Of a stretch of DNA of 64,000 nt, positions 38,060 to 50,948 are shown one piece after another. Source of the stretch: Hymenopus coronatus (taxonomy: Eukaryota; Arthropoda; Insecta; Mantodea; Hymenopodidae); assembly GCA_030762935.1 (NCBI GenBank), contig CM060897.1:112588176-112652175 (forward strand), read 5' to 3'. The position numbers and the translations under genes were made by a program. The notes below the pieces were generated by a model. The model searched no databases and was not told the DNA's origin. It saw only the letters and a program-made list of their open reading frames with translations. Each line of letters starts with the position of its first letter. The stretch's first letter is position 1.

Positions 38060-38846
38060 CTTTCGCTATCAAGCTTACATAATGGATACAGAATGTATTG
38101 TATTCCACCCCAAAATTTGTTATCAAGATTCATTGGAAATACATGTTTTGAGAATGTTTTAATCCAAAAAAAAAATGTTTAGAAAAATGTCCACCTCTGC
38201 GTGTGTGCGCTTGCATGTATAGGGACAGCATAACTCAAAAACAAAATGTTTAACACCAATTTGATACCTACCCTTTGCATAGATTTTTCGAAGTTTTTTA
38301 TCTTCTCAAAAAGGGCTAACAATTTTGAATAAAATATTGCATGATAAAGATATTTGCATGGGAAAAAACTGTACATCCAGAATTTCTTGGGTATAACCTG
38401 TAAAGTCCTCTCCATTCTGGATTACTTTTGCATAACTAGTAATCATAAAGAGATGGAAAAAAACTTACTACACAAAAAAATGTAGATTTCATTAAAACAC
38501 ACAATTAATGTCATATACTTGTTTTTGTAGAATTAATCATTTCCAAGATACTCTTTGTTATTGGTTTCAATTTTGCAATACTCATACTTTCTCAAATGGG
38601 AAGTTGCCATTTATTTCAATTGCTTCAGATAACCACCAGCTTTGAAAGGATTTGACTCAAAAGGATTTAGCCTAGTGTATTCCCTTACTTCTCTTCTGCT
38701 TACAAGGAAGCAAATAATAAGAATAACAGAATAATTTCTGTTACTGTTTATCTCAATTAGCATGATGTAGATAAAAGACTAGCCTTTTGTAAGAGTGTTT
38801 GCATAACGGGAAGAGAAAGTCATATAGATGCAATAATCATATTTTT
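38060..38846 (+). repeat. Unnamed TIR repeat family, copy E
   Basis: The left end is truncated (homology begins at TGTATTGTATTCCACC). The right end holds GAGAAAGTCATATAGATG. It is directly followed, head to tail, by copy F. Confidence 0.78.
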
Positions 38847-39592
38847 ACTTTCTCTACACATACTATGTACATAGTGTATAGAGAAGGTATTGCATTCCAC
38901 CCAAAAATTTGATACTGAGAAAGAGCATCCAATAGCATCCAAAGTGAATACAATAACTCAAAAGCGAAAAGTCGATAAAATACCAAACTTGGTATTTATG
39001 TTTAGTTACTTACAAGGATATGACACAAAGATTTTGAGGAAAATCCCCCCACCCCAGGCTACCCTTTACATGGCAAAATTCTCGAAAATTTTGATTAAAA
39101 TAATGTATATTAAAGATATTTATACGACAAAAATTTTCTGCGAATAGTCTCTGGAGACCTATTTATTCTGGATGAATTCTGCTTTATTTTGTATAACTAG
39201 TTAACCGTAAAAGATAGACAAAAGCTTAGTACACAGCAAATGTGAATCTCGTTGAAACACAATTTATGTCATATACATTTTTTGAGTTTATTGTATTTGA
39301 GATATTCTTGTTATTGGTTGCAGTATTAAAATGCTTAAAGCTTTCCACATATGGCATTTTTTCAACTCCTGGCAATGTAAAGAAATGGACTTCATCCACA
39401 TTACAACCAGCTTTGAAGACATTTGACTATTGTTTTAGTCTAGTGTATTCCATTATTTCCCTTCTACTTACAAGAAAGCATCTCTGCTAATGTTTATCTG
39501 AATTAACATGAAGTAGTTAGCATAAGCTTTTTAACAATAATTTGCTACGGAGATGTAGAGAAAGTCATGTGAATGGATCACATCAGATTTTT
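38847..39592 (+). repeat. Unnamed TIR repeat family, copy F
   Basis: It begins ACTTTCTCTACACATAC and ends with TGTAGAGAAAGTCATGTG followed by ATCACATCAGATTTTT. The outer ACTTTCTCTACA / TGTAGAGAAAGT pair is a perfect 12-bp inverted repeat. It is in tandem with copy E. Confidence 0.82.
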
Positions 39593-40069
39593 ATGTTTTT
39601 GATTTTTGCTGTACAAAAGCAAACAATTGTTTTATAAAAATGCTCCCTTTCTTTCTTTCTTTTTCTTTCTTTTTCTTCCTTCCCTTAATTTGACCCACTT
39701 CAAAACATAATTTTGAATGGAATACAGGTACACTTACCATAATTATGGAAGAGAAAGTACAAATTTTGCAGATAGTGTATGTCCTCATTCTTATTCATAT
39801 TAACTCACTTCTAAAGCTAGATAAAATTTTGAGCTCTGAGTAGAATCGCCTGAAAATGGAAATAGCAACCAACACAGAAAACAACATTCATTTTCAGTTG
39901 TGAAAATTCACAATCAAAGGGGAATTTGAAAATGGGAATGTTGTTCATTGTCCAACATCCCATTCCTAACCATAGCAAGCTGTGGAACTGGTGACTAGAA
40001 TGCCTCTTTTGCTGGAATCTTTATTAAATGTTTACTATGCACAGGTACATAGTCATCTTACATATTGCA
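39593..40069. other. Intron, pyrimidine-rich microsatellite, no gene seen
   Basis: This contains a TTTC/TTTTC-rich tract at about 39645-39685 and otherwise AT-rich sequence. No exon is seen. Confidence 0.5.
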
Positions 40070-40505
40070 GTCTATTGTATGTCAGCAATTCTTCAGCAAG
40101 TAAATGATTAATTCTGCAGAAAAAAGCTCTAAGAATTATGTATGGAGTTCCACAAGGAACTCACTGTAAACCATTATTTATAAAACTGAATATTTTACTC
40201 TATGTGAAGAAAAATATTAACAATTATTGATTATACACATTTATTCATAATTACAGGACCAGAAACTGCTCTTAACATTTATGTGCATAAAACAAATTTT
40301 CTAAGATCAAGAATAAGTTTGAAATTTAGTCCATAAACCAAATAATGTAAAAGATCTTTTGTTTTCAGTTCTTGACAGAACTATAAAATCAACATTGTTA
40401 TCTAATCCTTTTTATAGCCTTAAAGAGTTTTATGACAGCAGAATATTTTAACGTTTTATTGCTTCGACATTGCTATACAATTTTTATTGTCCTGGCAAAT
40501 AAAGA
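40070..40505 (+). mobile_element. LINE ORF2 C-terminal fragment
   Basis: The plus strand translates to LQKKALRIMYGVPQGTHCKP (about 40110-40170), the conserved segment after the reverse transcriptase domain in CR1/Jockey-type LINEs. Degraded sequence follows to NPFYSLKEFYDS (about 40407) and an AAATAAAG end near 40500. Stops break the frame. Confidence 0.65.
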
Positions 40506-40736
40506 GATCTGTGCAGAAAACAAATGGAAAATGGACAGTCAATCAAAGAGGAAGAGAAATGAGAGTCCAAATGACTTGTAAATCCCCTTTATGCCATTAT
40601 TACTATAAAAGATATTCAATAAAGCGGCCAGCCTTAATTTTATACTTATCAAATTGAGGTTAGGATTGCTGCTTGACCTCCCCATTCTTAGGTGATGGTG
40701 AATACTATGCATGCATCTCCTCTTGGGCACTGGTTT

Positions 40737-41083
40737 TATGGGGAAGCTAGAGCAGGGGGAAAGAGAGAGAGCCCATATACTTGTCTTTCCGCAGTATTGT
40801 CAACCAAGAAATGTTCTTTCTTTGAGGCCCTCAGCCATCAGGTGAATAGGTTATCTAATTTACCATGAAATAGCTGAATTATTAAACGAAACTCCACATA
40901 TATGTATGTGCATGAATTCTGGGATCTACAGGCAGAAAGAAACCTTAGCATTGAAGCCACTATATATCAGGATATATAATACACTTAATATCTCAATATC
41001 CTTTCTCTTCTGAAATTGTGTGAAACCCAAAAGAAGACTAGGGACACAAGTGTTCAAGAAATCATGTGTGCATAGTAGCTTAT
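40737..41083 (+). repeat. Interspersed repeat family E, copy 1
   Basis: It matches 47871-48215 in the same orientation. Shared blocks include TGTCTTTC.GCAGT.TTGTC, GTGAATAGGTTATCTAATTT, ATCTACAG.CAGA, CTTAGCATT.AAGCCACTA and TATATCAG.. No ORF or tRNA-like head is visible. Confidence 0.7.
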
Positions 41084-42599
41084 TCACTTTTCTTTCCATT
41101 TCCAATTTCCATTTCTCCCTCCACCAATTTTAGATTTATTTACTTTGATCAAATCATGCATTGCCAATTTGTAACTGCATTCTTAGTACTATGCTTTATG
41201 TGTTTTTTGGCCACAACATCATGCATCAGACATCCATTTGAATTATCTTTGTTCATAATCTAGCTCAGAGCCAGGCCTCCTGAATCTCAACCTTTGAATC
41301 TACTGGTGTGCTTAGTCCTATTATGCTTATCAGAATTCTGAGTCTATAGAAGATAATAAAATTAATCTTCATAGAGTTAAGATTTGATTATGCTTAGAAG
41401 TGAAGGCATGCTCACTTTTGTTGTACTGTTTGTGCAGGAAAAACTATGAAATAGAAGTAATATCTCTGAAACTGATTATTTTAAGCTCTCAGTGTGATTT
41501 CTAAGAGTTGTGTAGCACTTCTCTCATTTTGTTGCTTCTTTGAAAACTTTCTTCAAAGGTCTGTCTTAAATGTAGCATTGCTGTCATGTATTAAATGAAG
41601 TTTTGAAAGCACTTCCTATTCATTTGCCTGATCTTCTCCATATAATTCACATTCTTTGATAACAGTTTGATGGTTTGAAGAAAATACTAAATTAGAACAC
41701 TAATGAGTGAAATGTTTAAACTTTAGTACCACTTTTAAACATTAAAAACTTATTTCAGAACCTTCATCCTCATTTTCAGCAATATGTTGACTCATACTAC
41801 CTTAATTTGGTATTATGTTCTTACATGTATAACACTTATGGCCATGTGCACCATTCTTAATCAAGGTTTCACTCAAGTCATTTCGACATTGATCACATTC
41901 AAAACATGATTTTTTATTGTATCAACAATGATCAATGTTAAACAAGGCAGTTGATTATGGTCAACTTTCACCTCGGGTGCTGGACTGGTCTGGTTGCCAA
42001 AATGGTTGCCCATTTCAATTTTATTGAAGGCATTAATGACATACTGTACCTGGATTGCTTAAATTGAAACCAATGACAAAACTTGATCATTGTAGGTTTG
42101 GACAGTTCTTTTGAATAGTATGGGACCTGGATATCTGAAGAAGGATTTGAGCATCAAAGGATACAGTGTGGGGGTTAGTAAATGAAATTATAGAGATTAG
42201 AATTTCCTACAAACTGCCCTCGCCAAAAAAAGCTAATTCTTACAAGCTGCAGGAGTTTTAATATTTTGAATTTAGTATTTCTGGCAACTATCGAACAACA
42301 GCATTGCATATTAATAGTGATGTATCAAATATAATTGCTTCTTTATGTTCATGATTTGTATGGTTTCTGTCGAAGGCAGAATTAAGTTGGATTTCATCAA
42401 CTTGATCAATTTTCATGTGTTATGGGAATTATATATATTTATTTATTATTCCATTAGCATTTGTTAAAATGTCAGTCATTTTAATAACATTGCTGAAGGT
42501 ATCTCTTTTGGTTGTTTAAAGCCACTTATCCGGATAGATCTTGACAATGAATGCAATGGGTGAAATAAGTCCAATGAGCTTAAAGTTACCCTGCATTCA
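41084..42599. other. Intron, no gene seen
   Basis: This is 1.5 kb of AT-rich intron. A 65-codon plus frame at 41066-41263 is hydrophobic but without a recognised family. Nothing else is noted. Confidence 0.5.
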
Positions 42600-42895
42600 T
42601 CGCCCTCCGTGGTGTAATGGTTACCATGGTTACCCAAGGTTGCGGGTTCAAACCCGGCGGAGGACAATGGATTTTTTTTTGGGTGTAAAAATCCTTAGCA
42701 TGGCTTCCTTCGGAAGGGAAGTAAAGCCATTGGTCCCGTGTCGTAGATTTACGGCACGTAAAAGAACCTCAAGCCTGATAAGAGAGGCCTCTGAGCAAAA
42801 TTAAGCGGTCTTTCACGCCCAGTATAGAATGGGACGCTGAGAACCACAGCAGTTAAAGAGCGTCCATAAATAACACGCCATTTCCATTTTCATTT
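42600..42895 (+). mobile_element. tRNA-derived SINE, family A, full-length copy
   Basis: This is the best preserved copy of family A. The tRNA-like head (about 42603-42665) has A-box TGGTGTAATGG and B-box GGGTTCAAACCC, with CCTCCG at its start pairing with CGGAGG at its end. The body repeats the motifs seen at 30979-31200 and 4905-5125, ending near ACGCCATTTCC. The 63- and 87-codon frames here are SINE translations. Confidence 0.85.
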
Positions 42896-43750
42896 CGTAT
42901 AAGGATAAGGGAAAACCAGAAAGGGGGAATGGGCTTATGCAGTTAATTGATCCAATGAGAATTATGATGAAATAATGGATTTAATGCAATGTACATTTCT
43001 TTTTTGGTTTCTCAAAAATGCATACTTTAACAAATAGAGATTTATTATTTATTTGGTTATGTCATTTTAAGTCTTCTACACAGGGTGATAATGCCTAGCA
43101 TTTTGCTGAAGCACGTTTTGTGCCCAGCTGCCATCTTGAAATTCTAAACAATACCATATATTCCACATGCAATGTCTGTCAAATTAATTGTTTTTCCAAG
43201 TTTTTGAAGAAAAAACAAAATACAATGGAAGGAATATTTAATACAATCACATTTTTCAGCCTATCAGAAGTTATTATTGATAAATTGATATTATTGCAGT
43301 AAACAAAGTAGCAAGGTCATAATTTAATTTTGTTCTAATTTCTTGGTCTAAAACTGAAGAGGGGAAAATATCAGATTTTGACCAAACCTTATTGTTTGCC
43401 TCTTACACCTATAGTCATTAATTCCACTACATAAACTTAAAGAAGGTGATAAGTATCAGAGATTAACCTAAAGATTATGACTTACTATGGACTGCATGTT
43501 TTGCATTTTAGAACATGCCCCCTATTCTCATGGTTCTGGTATCATAAGCACATATTTTGATGCTAATTATATCTCATAATAGCTGCTAAATGGGCAAATT
43601 AGCAAGAGGTTTCTTAAAAACTGGAGTAGGTTGCCAATTTTGGTTGCATCTCCATGGTCTTTTAAGATTTTTGAAATCTAACAAACAATACAGAATCATT
43701 CTGTTGATAATGTATAACATATTTCAATAAGTATACCACCGAAAAATATC
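42896..43750. other. Intron, no gene seen
   Basis: This is AT-rich intron. A CNVC pair near 43162-43173 occurs in a 60-codon frame but lacks the two His residues, so it is not a finger. Confidence 0.5.
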
Positions 43751-44085
43751 TCAAAGTATACTAACCTACGTATTGAAACACATTTCCCTTTCCTATTTAT
43801 GCTTCTGCTATTCGAGAAAATGCAACCAAACACCACACGTATTGATCATTATACTGCTTTAAAACTTGCTAAATTTACTGCTTAATTGAACATTTAACAC
43901 CACAAAATCACTGAAATAAGTACCCTAACCTATGTATTGAAACACATTTCCCTGTCCCTGTTTTTTGTTTCTGCTATTCAAGAAACTAATTAACCAAACA
44001 CCACACATGTATTCACCATTATACTAGTTTAAAACCTGCAGTCCAAATGTACTACTTTAACACCACAAAATCTTATTTTTAGGCA
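43751..44085 (+). repeat. About 162-bp imperfect tandem duplication
   Basis: Two units share AGTA..CTAACCTA.GTATTG, AAACACATTTCCCT, TTCTGCTATTC.AGAAA, ACCAAACACCACAC and AACACCACAAAATC. They start at about 43756 and 43918 and have clearly diverged. Confidence 0.75.
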
Positions 44086-46334
44086 TACATTTAACCCACA
44101 AAAACGTGCTTCACCAACCACAATGCATAAAGATAGAGCATTTCCTATTTATTCTCTCTATACCTGTGGTCTCCTACTTGTCCTTTAAAGAACATTGACT
44201 CAATCCTATTAATTTATTGTTATTGCAATATTTAAATATTATTTCATTTAGTTTTTTTGAAATAAGAGACAGCTAGTTCCAATAGAATGTCCATTTCATC
44301 TGTGAATAATTTGTTTTCTATTTTCTTTTAGCATCTAAAGAATGTCCAATATTACATTTCAAAACAAAGTGATATAAACAAGGATGCTGAAAGTGCACTT
44401 CAACTTCTTTGGCTATAAAGTTGGATCCTTTCCTTTGAGTAATTCTCATAGAATCATGAATATAGCGTACAGTCAGCTGATGGCGGTTAGTTGAACAAGA
44501 GCTGTATCACAACCACAATTTAACCGTGGTCAAAGTTTGATCATGTTTAGTGACACTCGATCAACAATGATTTGATCTAAAATGTATATTGCCATTAGTA
44601 TATCTAGTAGAAGATTTTGGGGTTCTCATCCTAAATAAATTAACTTTAAGATAATTAATTTCTGATTTATTTCTTCTTTTTTTTGTCAATATTTTCAAAC
44701 CATTGTACTTACTAATCTCTTAACTTTAGACTTCTGAGAGCATAATAATTTATTTCTATTTCTGCATTTATTTCTTATAATTTTATACTAGCTGAAAAAT
44801 AGCTAAATAGAGAAGTTTGAAGATGTAGGGACTTCAGTAGAGGAAAATAAGTAAAATTTAAATTTATAAAAGCTAAATAAATAGTAAAACCATACATAAG
44901 TCTTCTCCTCTCACTGTAACTGTTCCCTTTTTGCTGTTTATAAAATCATATCATTAGCTTGCTTTATAACATAGCTTTCTGTAAAATCCTATGCAGCTAT
45001 CAGAACCTTTTTTTCTTTGCAAGACAGTTCCATAAAACTGGACACCATAATATTAAATATAAGCACATTAAAGATTCTGCTAAGATTGCCAAGAGTACTA
45101 TAAGATGGGGTGTTATATTACATTTTGTAATTCATTTTCCTCTTTGTCACTTCCTTCCACTCACAAGTCTTCTTAAGAAGCGATTTTATGACTGAAATGT
45201 GTTGCTTGTTAGTTAATAGAGTAATTACATGTGACTTTGGTGTACTGCATGACAAGTATTTTCTTTATGGATGCATTTAGTTTTTGTAACATGATGCACA
45301 TGTCAAGAAATATATTTTTTTAACTGAACGGTGTTGCCTATTTTATTAACCTTTTGTTCGTGATACACCTGTCTTTTGTGTATGTGTTAATTTTTTAAAA
45401 CTGAAATGTACAGTCTCTGATTCATTTTTGTATAATGTATTTATTTTTATTAATAAATTGAAAGAACAAAGAGTATTTGAAACGTTAAAAATACTGTTAT
45501 TATCCATTCAACTAGGAACTTTCAGGAACCTTTATTACTGAAGTTTCAACTTCTGAACTATTTGTGTGTAAACTAATGAGAAATAGGAGATAACAAATGC
45601 CAATCACCATTTAATTGTACTGAACTGGAAACCTTTTCTGGTGCAAATTTCTGAGTTCCTAATAGCTAATATTGAGTAGCAACGTACTAGTAAATGAAGT
45701 ATAATGTTTAATATTCTGCATAGATCAGATTAGATTGCATTCTGTAGGTTCATGATGGCCAAGTGTGCCTTGAATATAGTACATGTCAAAGCATACAAAA
45801 TTATATATGCCACATATACAACTTTTAAAATTCTGAAATTACAATTAACAGTAAATATCTTAAACTTTCAAGTGCATAAAACTTAAGACAGGTATTAAAT
45901 TATATCACTTGGCTTTTACAGCCTGTCACTGCACAGCCCTTATACACAAAGGTGTTAAGATCTACACTCCCAAAATATGAAATAGATACATAAAAATTTA
46001 TCAACGTAATTTCCAAATTGTTAGTTATTACTCTCAGATTTACATATACAAGGTATACATTTCAAATTATAGTGCTAAAATGCATGCAATAAATATTCAT
46101 TTTGTATTCCATTTAATATAACAGTTACTAAACATAAAATAAATTCACTTGACTGTAGTCTTTGTCATATCATTATAGTGTTTATTTTCTTTCTATATGT
46201 CAAAATGAATGTCAAAATTTGATATTAAAATATACATTTTCATATTAAAATTTAGATACATTGACATATTAAAAGCACTTAATGTTAACATCCTTACTTG
46301 TACTTACTGGATCTGCAGCAATAGAGTCATAATA
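44086..46334. other. Intron, no gene seen
   Basis: This is 2.2 kb of AT-rich sequence. A 78-codon plus frame at 44959-45195 has no recognised motif. No exon is supported. Confidence 0.5.
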
Positions 46335-46662
46335 TAAAATCTATAAACAAAGATTTTTTGATAATTGGGTTGTTTATGCACAATAGACTGCCAATTGAAG
46401 TAAAAAGTGAAAACAATAGCTTTGGATTTGAACAAAGTGTAAAAAAATATCTTCTAAACAATTCCGTATATAATATTAAGGATTTGTTAAACTGACCTAC
46501 TGTCATTTTCAATTGTTTTGTACTCCTGTATGTAATATTAATGATCCAAACTAACTGTAATTTTTAACTTTTTAGTTTTGTACGTGACAATGCTCAAAAC
46601 TTGTTTTTGAGCCTAAAGGCAATAAATAAATAAATTATTATTATTATTATTATTATTATTAT
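46335..46662 (+). mobile_element. LINE 3' end with (ATT)n tail
   Basis: The plus strand reads NRLPIEVKS and FEQSVKKYLLNNSVYNIKDL then a stop at about 46494, the typical C-terminus of a CR1/Jockey-like ORF2. The 3' UTR contains a small stem (GCTCAAAAC / TTTTTGAGC) and ends AATAAATAAATAAATT followed by nine or so ATT units. Confidence 0.75.
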
Positions 46663-46779
46663 AAAGAGCATCAAAATTTTATAAGATATACTTGCCAAAA
46701 ATATTCAGTATATACATTAAACATATTAATGACATTTCTAGATTGCTACCAACTTCATGTTAAATTATATACATGCAAT

Positions 46780-47048
46780 TTTATTATATTTCTGGCTCAC
46801 TTGGCTTTTATAACTGTAATGCTTGTACTGTAGGAAAAGAGTTAGGCTAATTATGGGGATTATTGATTTAAGAATTCTTCTACAGAATAAAATGAATTTT
46901 CATAAAGAGAATCTTTAAAAATATTGTAGTTGCTAATTTTTTCTTTGATATTACTGGGGAGACTATTAAATATTTTAATTGTTTCACAGTATATACCTTT
47001 CTGGAAGCAAGCGAGTTTTGCATTAGGACAATGGCTGCATAATATCAT
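46780..47048 (-). mobile_element. LINE 3' end, opposite orientation
   Basis: The minus strand encodes FQKGIYCETIKIFNSLPSNI, then FKDSLYENSFYSVEEFLNQ and a stop at about 46860, another LINE ORF2 C-terminus. Its 3' UTR runs to lower coordinates. It lies tail to tail with the LINE end at 46335-46662. Confidence 0.75.
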
Positions 47049-47870
47049 CTGAAGGAATCTTTTTCATTTTTTCTCCCCTCCTCCCCAAATGACTAGCACC
47101 TAAAAATAAGACAACCACCAAACCCACTCAGTTTGCAGTCCAGTTCAAGGGCATGCTTTCCATTGTTAATATCTCAAATAAGCATAATATTGATTACTAA
47201 TCAGCGTGCACCTGACTTTATTTTTAATATGTGTAAGCAAGGTTGCAGGAATTATTCAAGTTATTGTCAGTTTGCATTAAGTCTTTCAACATATAGTAAA
47301 ATTGTTATTGTAAATTTAGAACTCAACCAACAAGTTTAATAATGTGTGGCTTTTTATACAATGTGAAATTAAGAGAGTGAAGTATGGAGTTTCAATTAAA
47401 ATTAATCTTTCTTCAAACTTTTGTATAGCCACTATTAATGAAAATATGTCATGATATAAAATGTATTGTTTAAAACAATGCAAGTATTGTGTTTAATAAC
47501 TCTGAGTTTAAAATTAGAGGCACTTATTTGTATTGTAGTTATGGTATACACATCCAAAGCTTTTTGTCATGCAGGAAATATTGATGAAGTAAATGATTTT
47601 CTATACTGATTTTTCTGATTGTTAGCTCACACATGCATTTAAATGAAGCCAAGCCTTGTCTGAGCACCTTAACAATGGGAAACAACAATGCCACCAGCAA
47701 TTTTTTGAAACCCAAATGCAGGAATGTTAATTTCTGCTTTGTATTCATGTTAAATAGTAAACTTTAAAGATGAAGCAGATGCCCTAATGCATAATCATTA
47801 ATCTCAAAATTTGGCAAAAGCAAGTTGCTAAACTTTTATACAGCCAGTATGCAGAAAATAATACTATGCA
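47049..47870. other. Intron, no gene seen
   Basis: This is AT-rich intron. Frames of 68-69 codons on either strand show no family motif. Confidence 0.5.
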
Positions 47871-48215
47871 CAGGCTTTTTTGTGGGTGCTCGTTTTATAG
47901 GTTAGTGAGGGCCGGGGGCAAAAAGAGAGAACTCGTCCGCCTGTCTTTCTGCAGTGTTGTCCACCCTCAGTCATTTTGGTGAATAGGTTATCTAATTTAC
48001 CTGAACTTGCTGACTTATTAAATGAAACACAAAGCACATGCATGTGTGAACTCGGACATCTACAGACAGAATGAAATCTTAGCATTCAAGCCACTAGATA
48101 TCAGAGTATATAGCATACTTCATATCTGAACGTTGCTCTGCTCTGCTTTCGAAATTGTTGAAATCTACCAAATGAAGACAAGGAGCCAAGCACTCAACAA
48201 AAGGTGTGCACAAAG
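47871..48215 (+). repeat. Interspersed repeat family E, copy 2
   Basis: This is a direct-orientation match to 40737-41083, with the same block order and small indels. The minus-strand 73-codon frame in it is not conserved in copy 1. Confidence 0.7.
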
Positions 48216-50948
48216 TATCCCATTCTTTGTTATATGAACTAATTTCCTTAGCTTAAAATGCTTACAAATATATGTTATGAGCAAGATCACAGTTAAGAGT
48301 ATCAGCAAAATCAAATCAAATAATGTCAAAATTAAAAACAGTAGGGGAAAAAGGTGGGTTGAGAGCTGTATAATTTACTGGATATTCATCAAAGTTTATA
48401 CAGATGTTTTACATTCTAAAGAGAAATAGTTCAAATGTACTTTGTTTGTATTGGGTTTTAAAGGAGTATTACTCCATAATGAACATTCTAATAAAATTTC
48501 AGATTTAATTAAAGTTGTGCATTTCTGGACATACACTAAGAGCTGTTTTATAATTATAACAAATAACCTTGAAGATTAAAGCCTGTAAAGCATATATACA
48601 TAATACAGATTATAAAAATGTTTTCTTTTTAAAATATGTCAGTTTTATCTGTATTGTTCAAAGAGAAATGGGGGAGTTATACCTCTCTGCATAAATAATA
48701 TATGGACACTGTGGCGTGTAATATTAAGCTAATCCATATTATGTTGATTCAGCACAACTATTGTAATTTTAACTTATATAGTTGAACAATATATCATATG
48801 AGCTTGTCATATGATTTAAGTTGAATGTTGAAAAGTGATGGAAAAATTTGTAAAAATAAATTACTATTACTCCTGAAATCATCAGCTTTAATGACTTCCT
48901 TTTTTAAATCAAATTCTTTAACCACCTCATTAACACATGTTTCTTGTGACCCCATGTCGAGAAGTTACAAATTCCAAATTCACTAAGGCATAGTGCATTT
49001 TATCCAGGGCCCAATGATTCTGACTAAGGATGATAACAAATAAAGGGGTAACTATAAAGGATGGGTGACACAGACTGAATCAAAGATTTTTTGCTAAACT
49101 TATAAAGTGAATATAAAAATAGAATTCATTCACTTAATCAGACAGTGTAAGTAAAACAGATTGTATTGCAGTACATAAACCATAATTGTAGTATGGTGAT
49201 CATTTCCTGGGTGTGAGCCTTGCAAATGCTCTTGACTCATTGCCAAACTCTCAATTATTGTATTGATCACTAAAATAAGGATTGCTAAAATATGATTACA
49301 TTGATAGGGTAAAAATGATTAGTTATCATTACATATATATACATAATTTGATTACTTTTATTCAGTTATTTCCTGTTTCTAGTTTGATTCTTGTAGAAGT
49401 TATGCAGCTTAATACAGGAGAGATCATTTGAGAAAAAAATTCAACACCGTTGAAATTTCAAGCTATTCATTAGTATCTGGTATGTAATTTCAGGAAATGG
49501 AAGTATCCAAATCTTTAAACAAAATATAGTGTAAGTTCTTATTAAAAGCTATTGTAAGCCAGTTACTGCTTGAAAAGTTCCAAAATTCCCTCCTAAAGAT
49601 CTGTATTACTTACTTCTTCTATGCAAATAATTACAGAATTCTTATAGATGAGAATACACAAAATTCTCATAGTCCACGAATAGCAACCCCTTGATTCTCA
49701 AGTTAAGAATAGAATTTATGAATGAATTTTGAACAACACATTTTTTTCTTGGTACATTTCTTGTAATTCATATCAACAGAATTAGATCGAAAATCAGACA
49801 CCTTTCCCCTCCCTTGTCTGTAAATTAATTCTTGCTTTTGTTTTCATTTCTGATCTGAGATAAATAATAAGCTTTTTAAATAACTACCGTGAAAACATTT
49901 TGTACACTTAAATTGTGAGTTAAAGATTATAGTATGTGGGTAATGCGTAATTATTGTACTACATTCCTTATCACATGTTTATCCCAAATATTATTTATAT
50001 ACACAGCATTAAGTAAAATGCATCTGAGTATTTACACATTCTTATTAATACTTCAATTAATACTTCACTTTAAAACTATATAATTTTATATTTTTTTCTT
50101 AACTAATGATTAATACTATACAATAACATTTTTTTTCAATTGACTAACATGATTACATCTTATAAAGGTGATTAGTATTCATTAGCATAAAATACAGCAA
50201 ACCACATGAACATTTGCCGTCATAGAAGGCCAACAGATTGAGTACTAAATGCAATTCAAGCAGTCTTCCAGAAAAAACCAAAAAAAAAACTTTTTATTCT
50301 GAATGTTTTAAAATGAATAGCTTTTTTAGAGATGCTATGGAAAGAAAGCACCACAGTGTAATGATTTTCACAATTAAAACACAGCTTAGTATTTGTTAAT
50401 TACTATTTGCATTAAAACATTACAAACACTGAACAAGAAATAATTTTATCCATTCTGAAGTATCAGGAGAAAAATGCTGATAAGGCATTTTGTTAGTATT
50501 ATTAAAAGTTTCTGAAGGCTAAACTCTCCCCGAAGATAGCCTTGCAGCAAGTGCGGAAATTTGAGTATGTCTACATTCTCTGCTTTCTTTGGGCTCAACC
50601 AGCATGTTTGAAATACATTTCCATATTATATTATGTAAGTAGTGATACAGTTTAATTTTCTTTTAAAGGGTTCCATAAAAGTGAACAAAATTGTTGAATT
50701 ATAAAAGTCGATGAACTACCCTATTAAAAATTACACTTTATGTTTCATACCATAACATTATAGTAAATGAAACAAAACTATACTTTTTATCATATCTTTT
50801 ATCCACCAATGTTAAAGTCTGATAACTGCAGAACTTCTAATGATTTGTGTATTACCTAAACTTGTTTTATGGTTCATACTTTTTAATAAAATGCAGTCCT
50901 TTCCTTCTATCGTATTGGTTTGTCCATTGTTTTGTTATGTTTTTGCAG
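48216..50948. other. Z3-Z1 intron, 3' part, repeat-poor
   Basis: This is 2.7 kb of AT-rich intron immediately before the Z1 exon without recognised mobile elements. The final bases (GTTATGTTTTTGCAG) form the Z1 acceptor. Confidence 0.55.

Noticed and set aside
42603..42665. Possible tRNA gene on plus (A-box, B-box and pairing ends)
   Set aside because: It is fused to a SINE body repeated at 4905 and 30979, and the anticodon arm is not convincing.
43120..43302. CNVC motif in a 60-codon frame as a further finger exon
   Set aside because: The His pair at the correct spacing is absent and there is no phase-1 acceptor.
50840..50948. ATG at 50840 as the start of a 109-residue protein
   Set aside because: The 109 bases before the clear TTTTGCAG acceptor are hydrophobic AT-rich translation of intron, not part of the Z1 exon.
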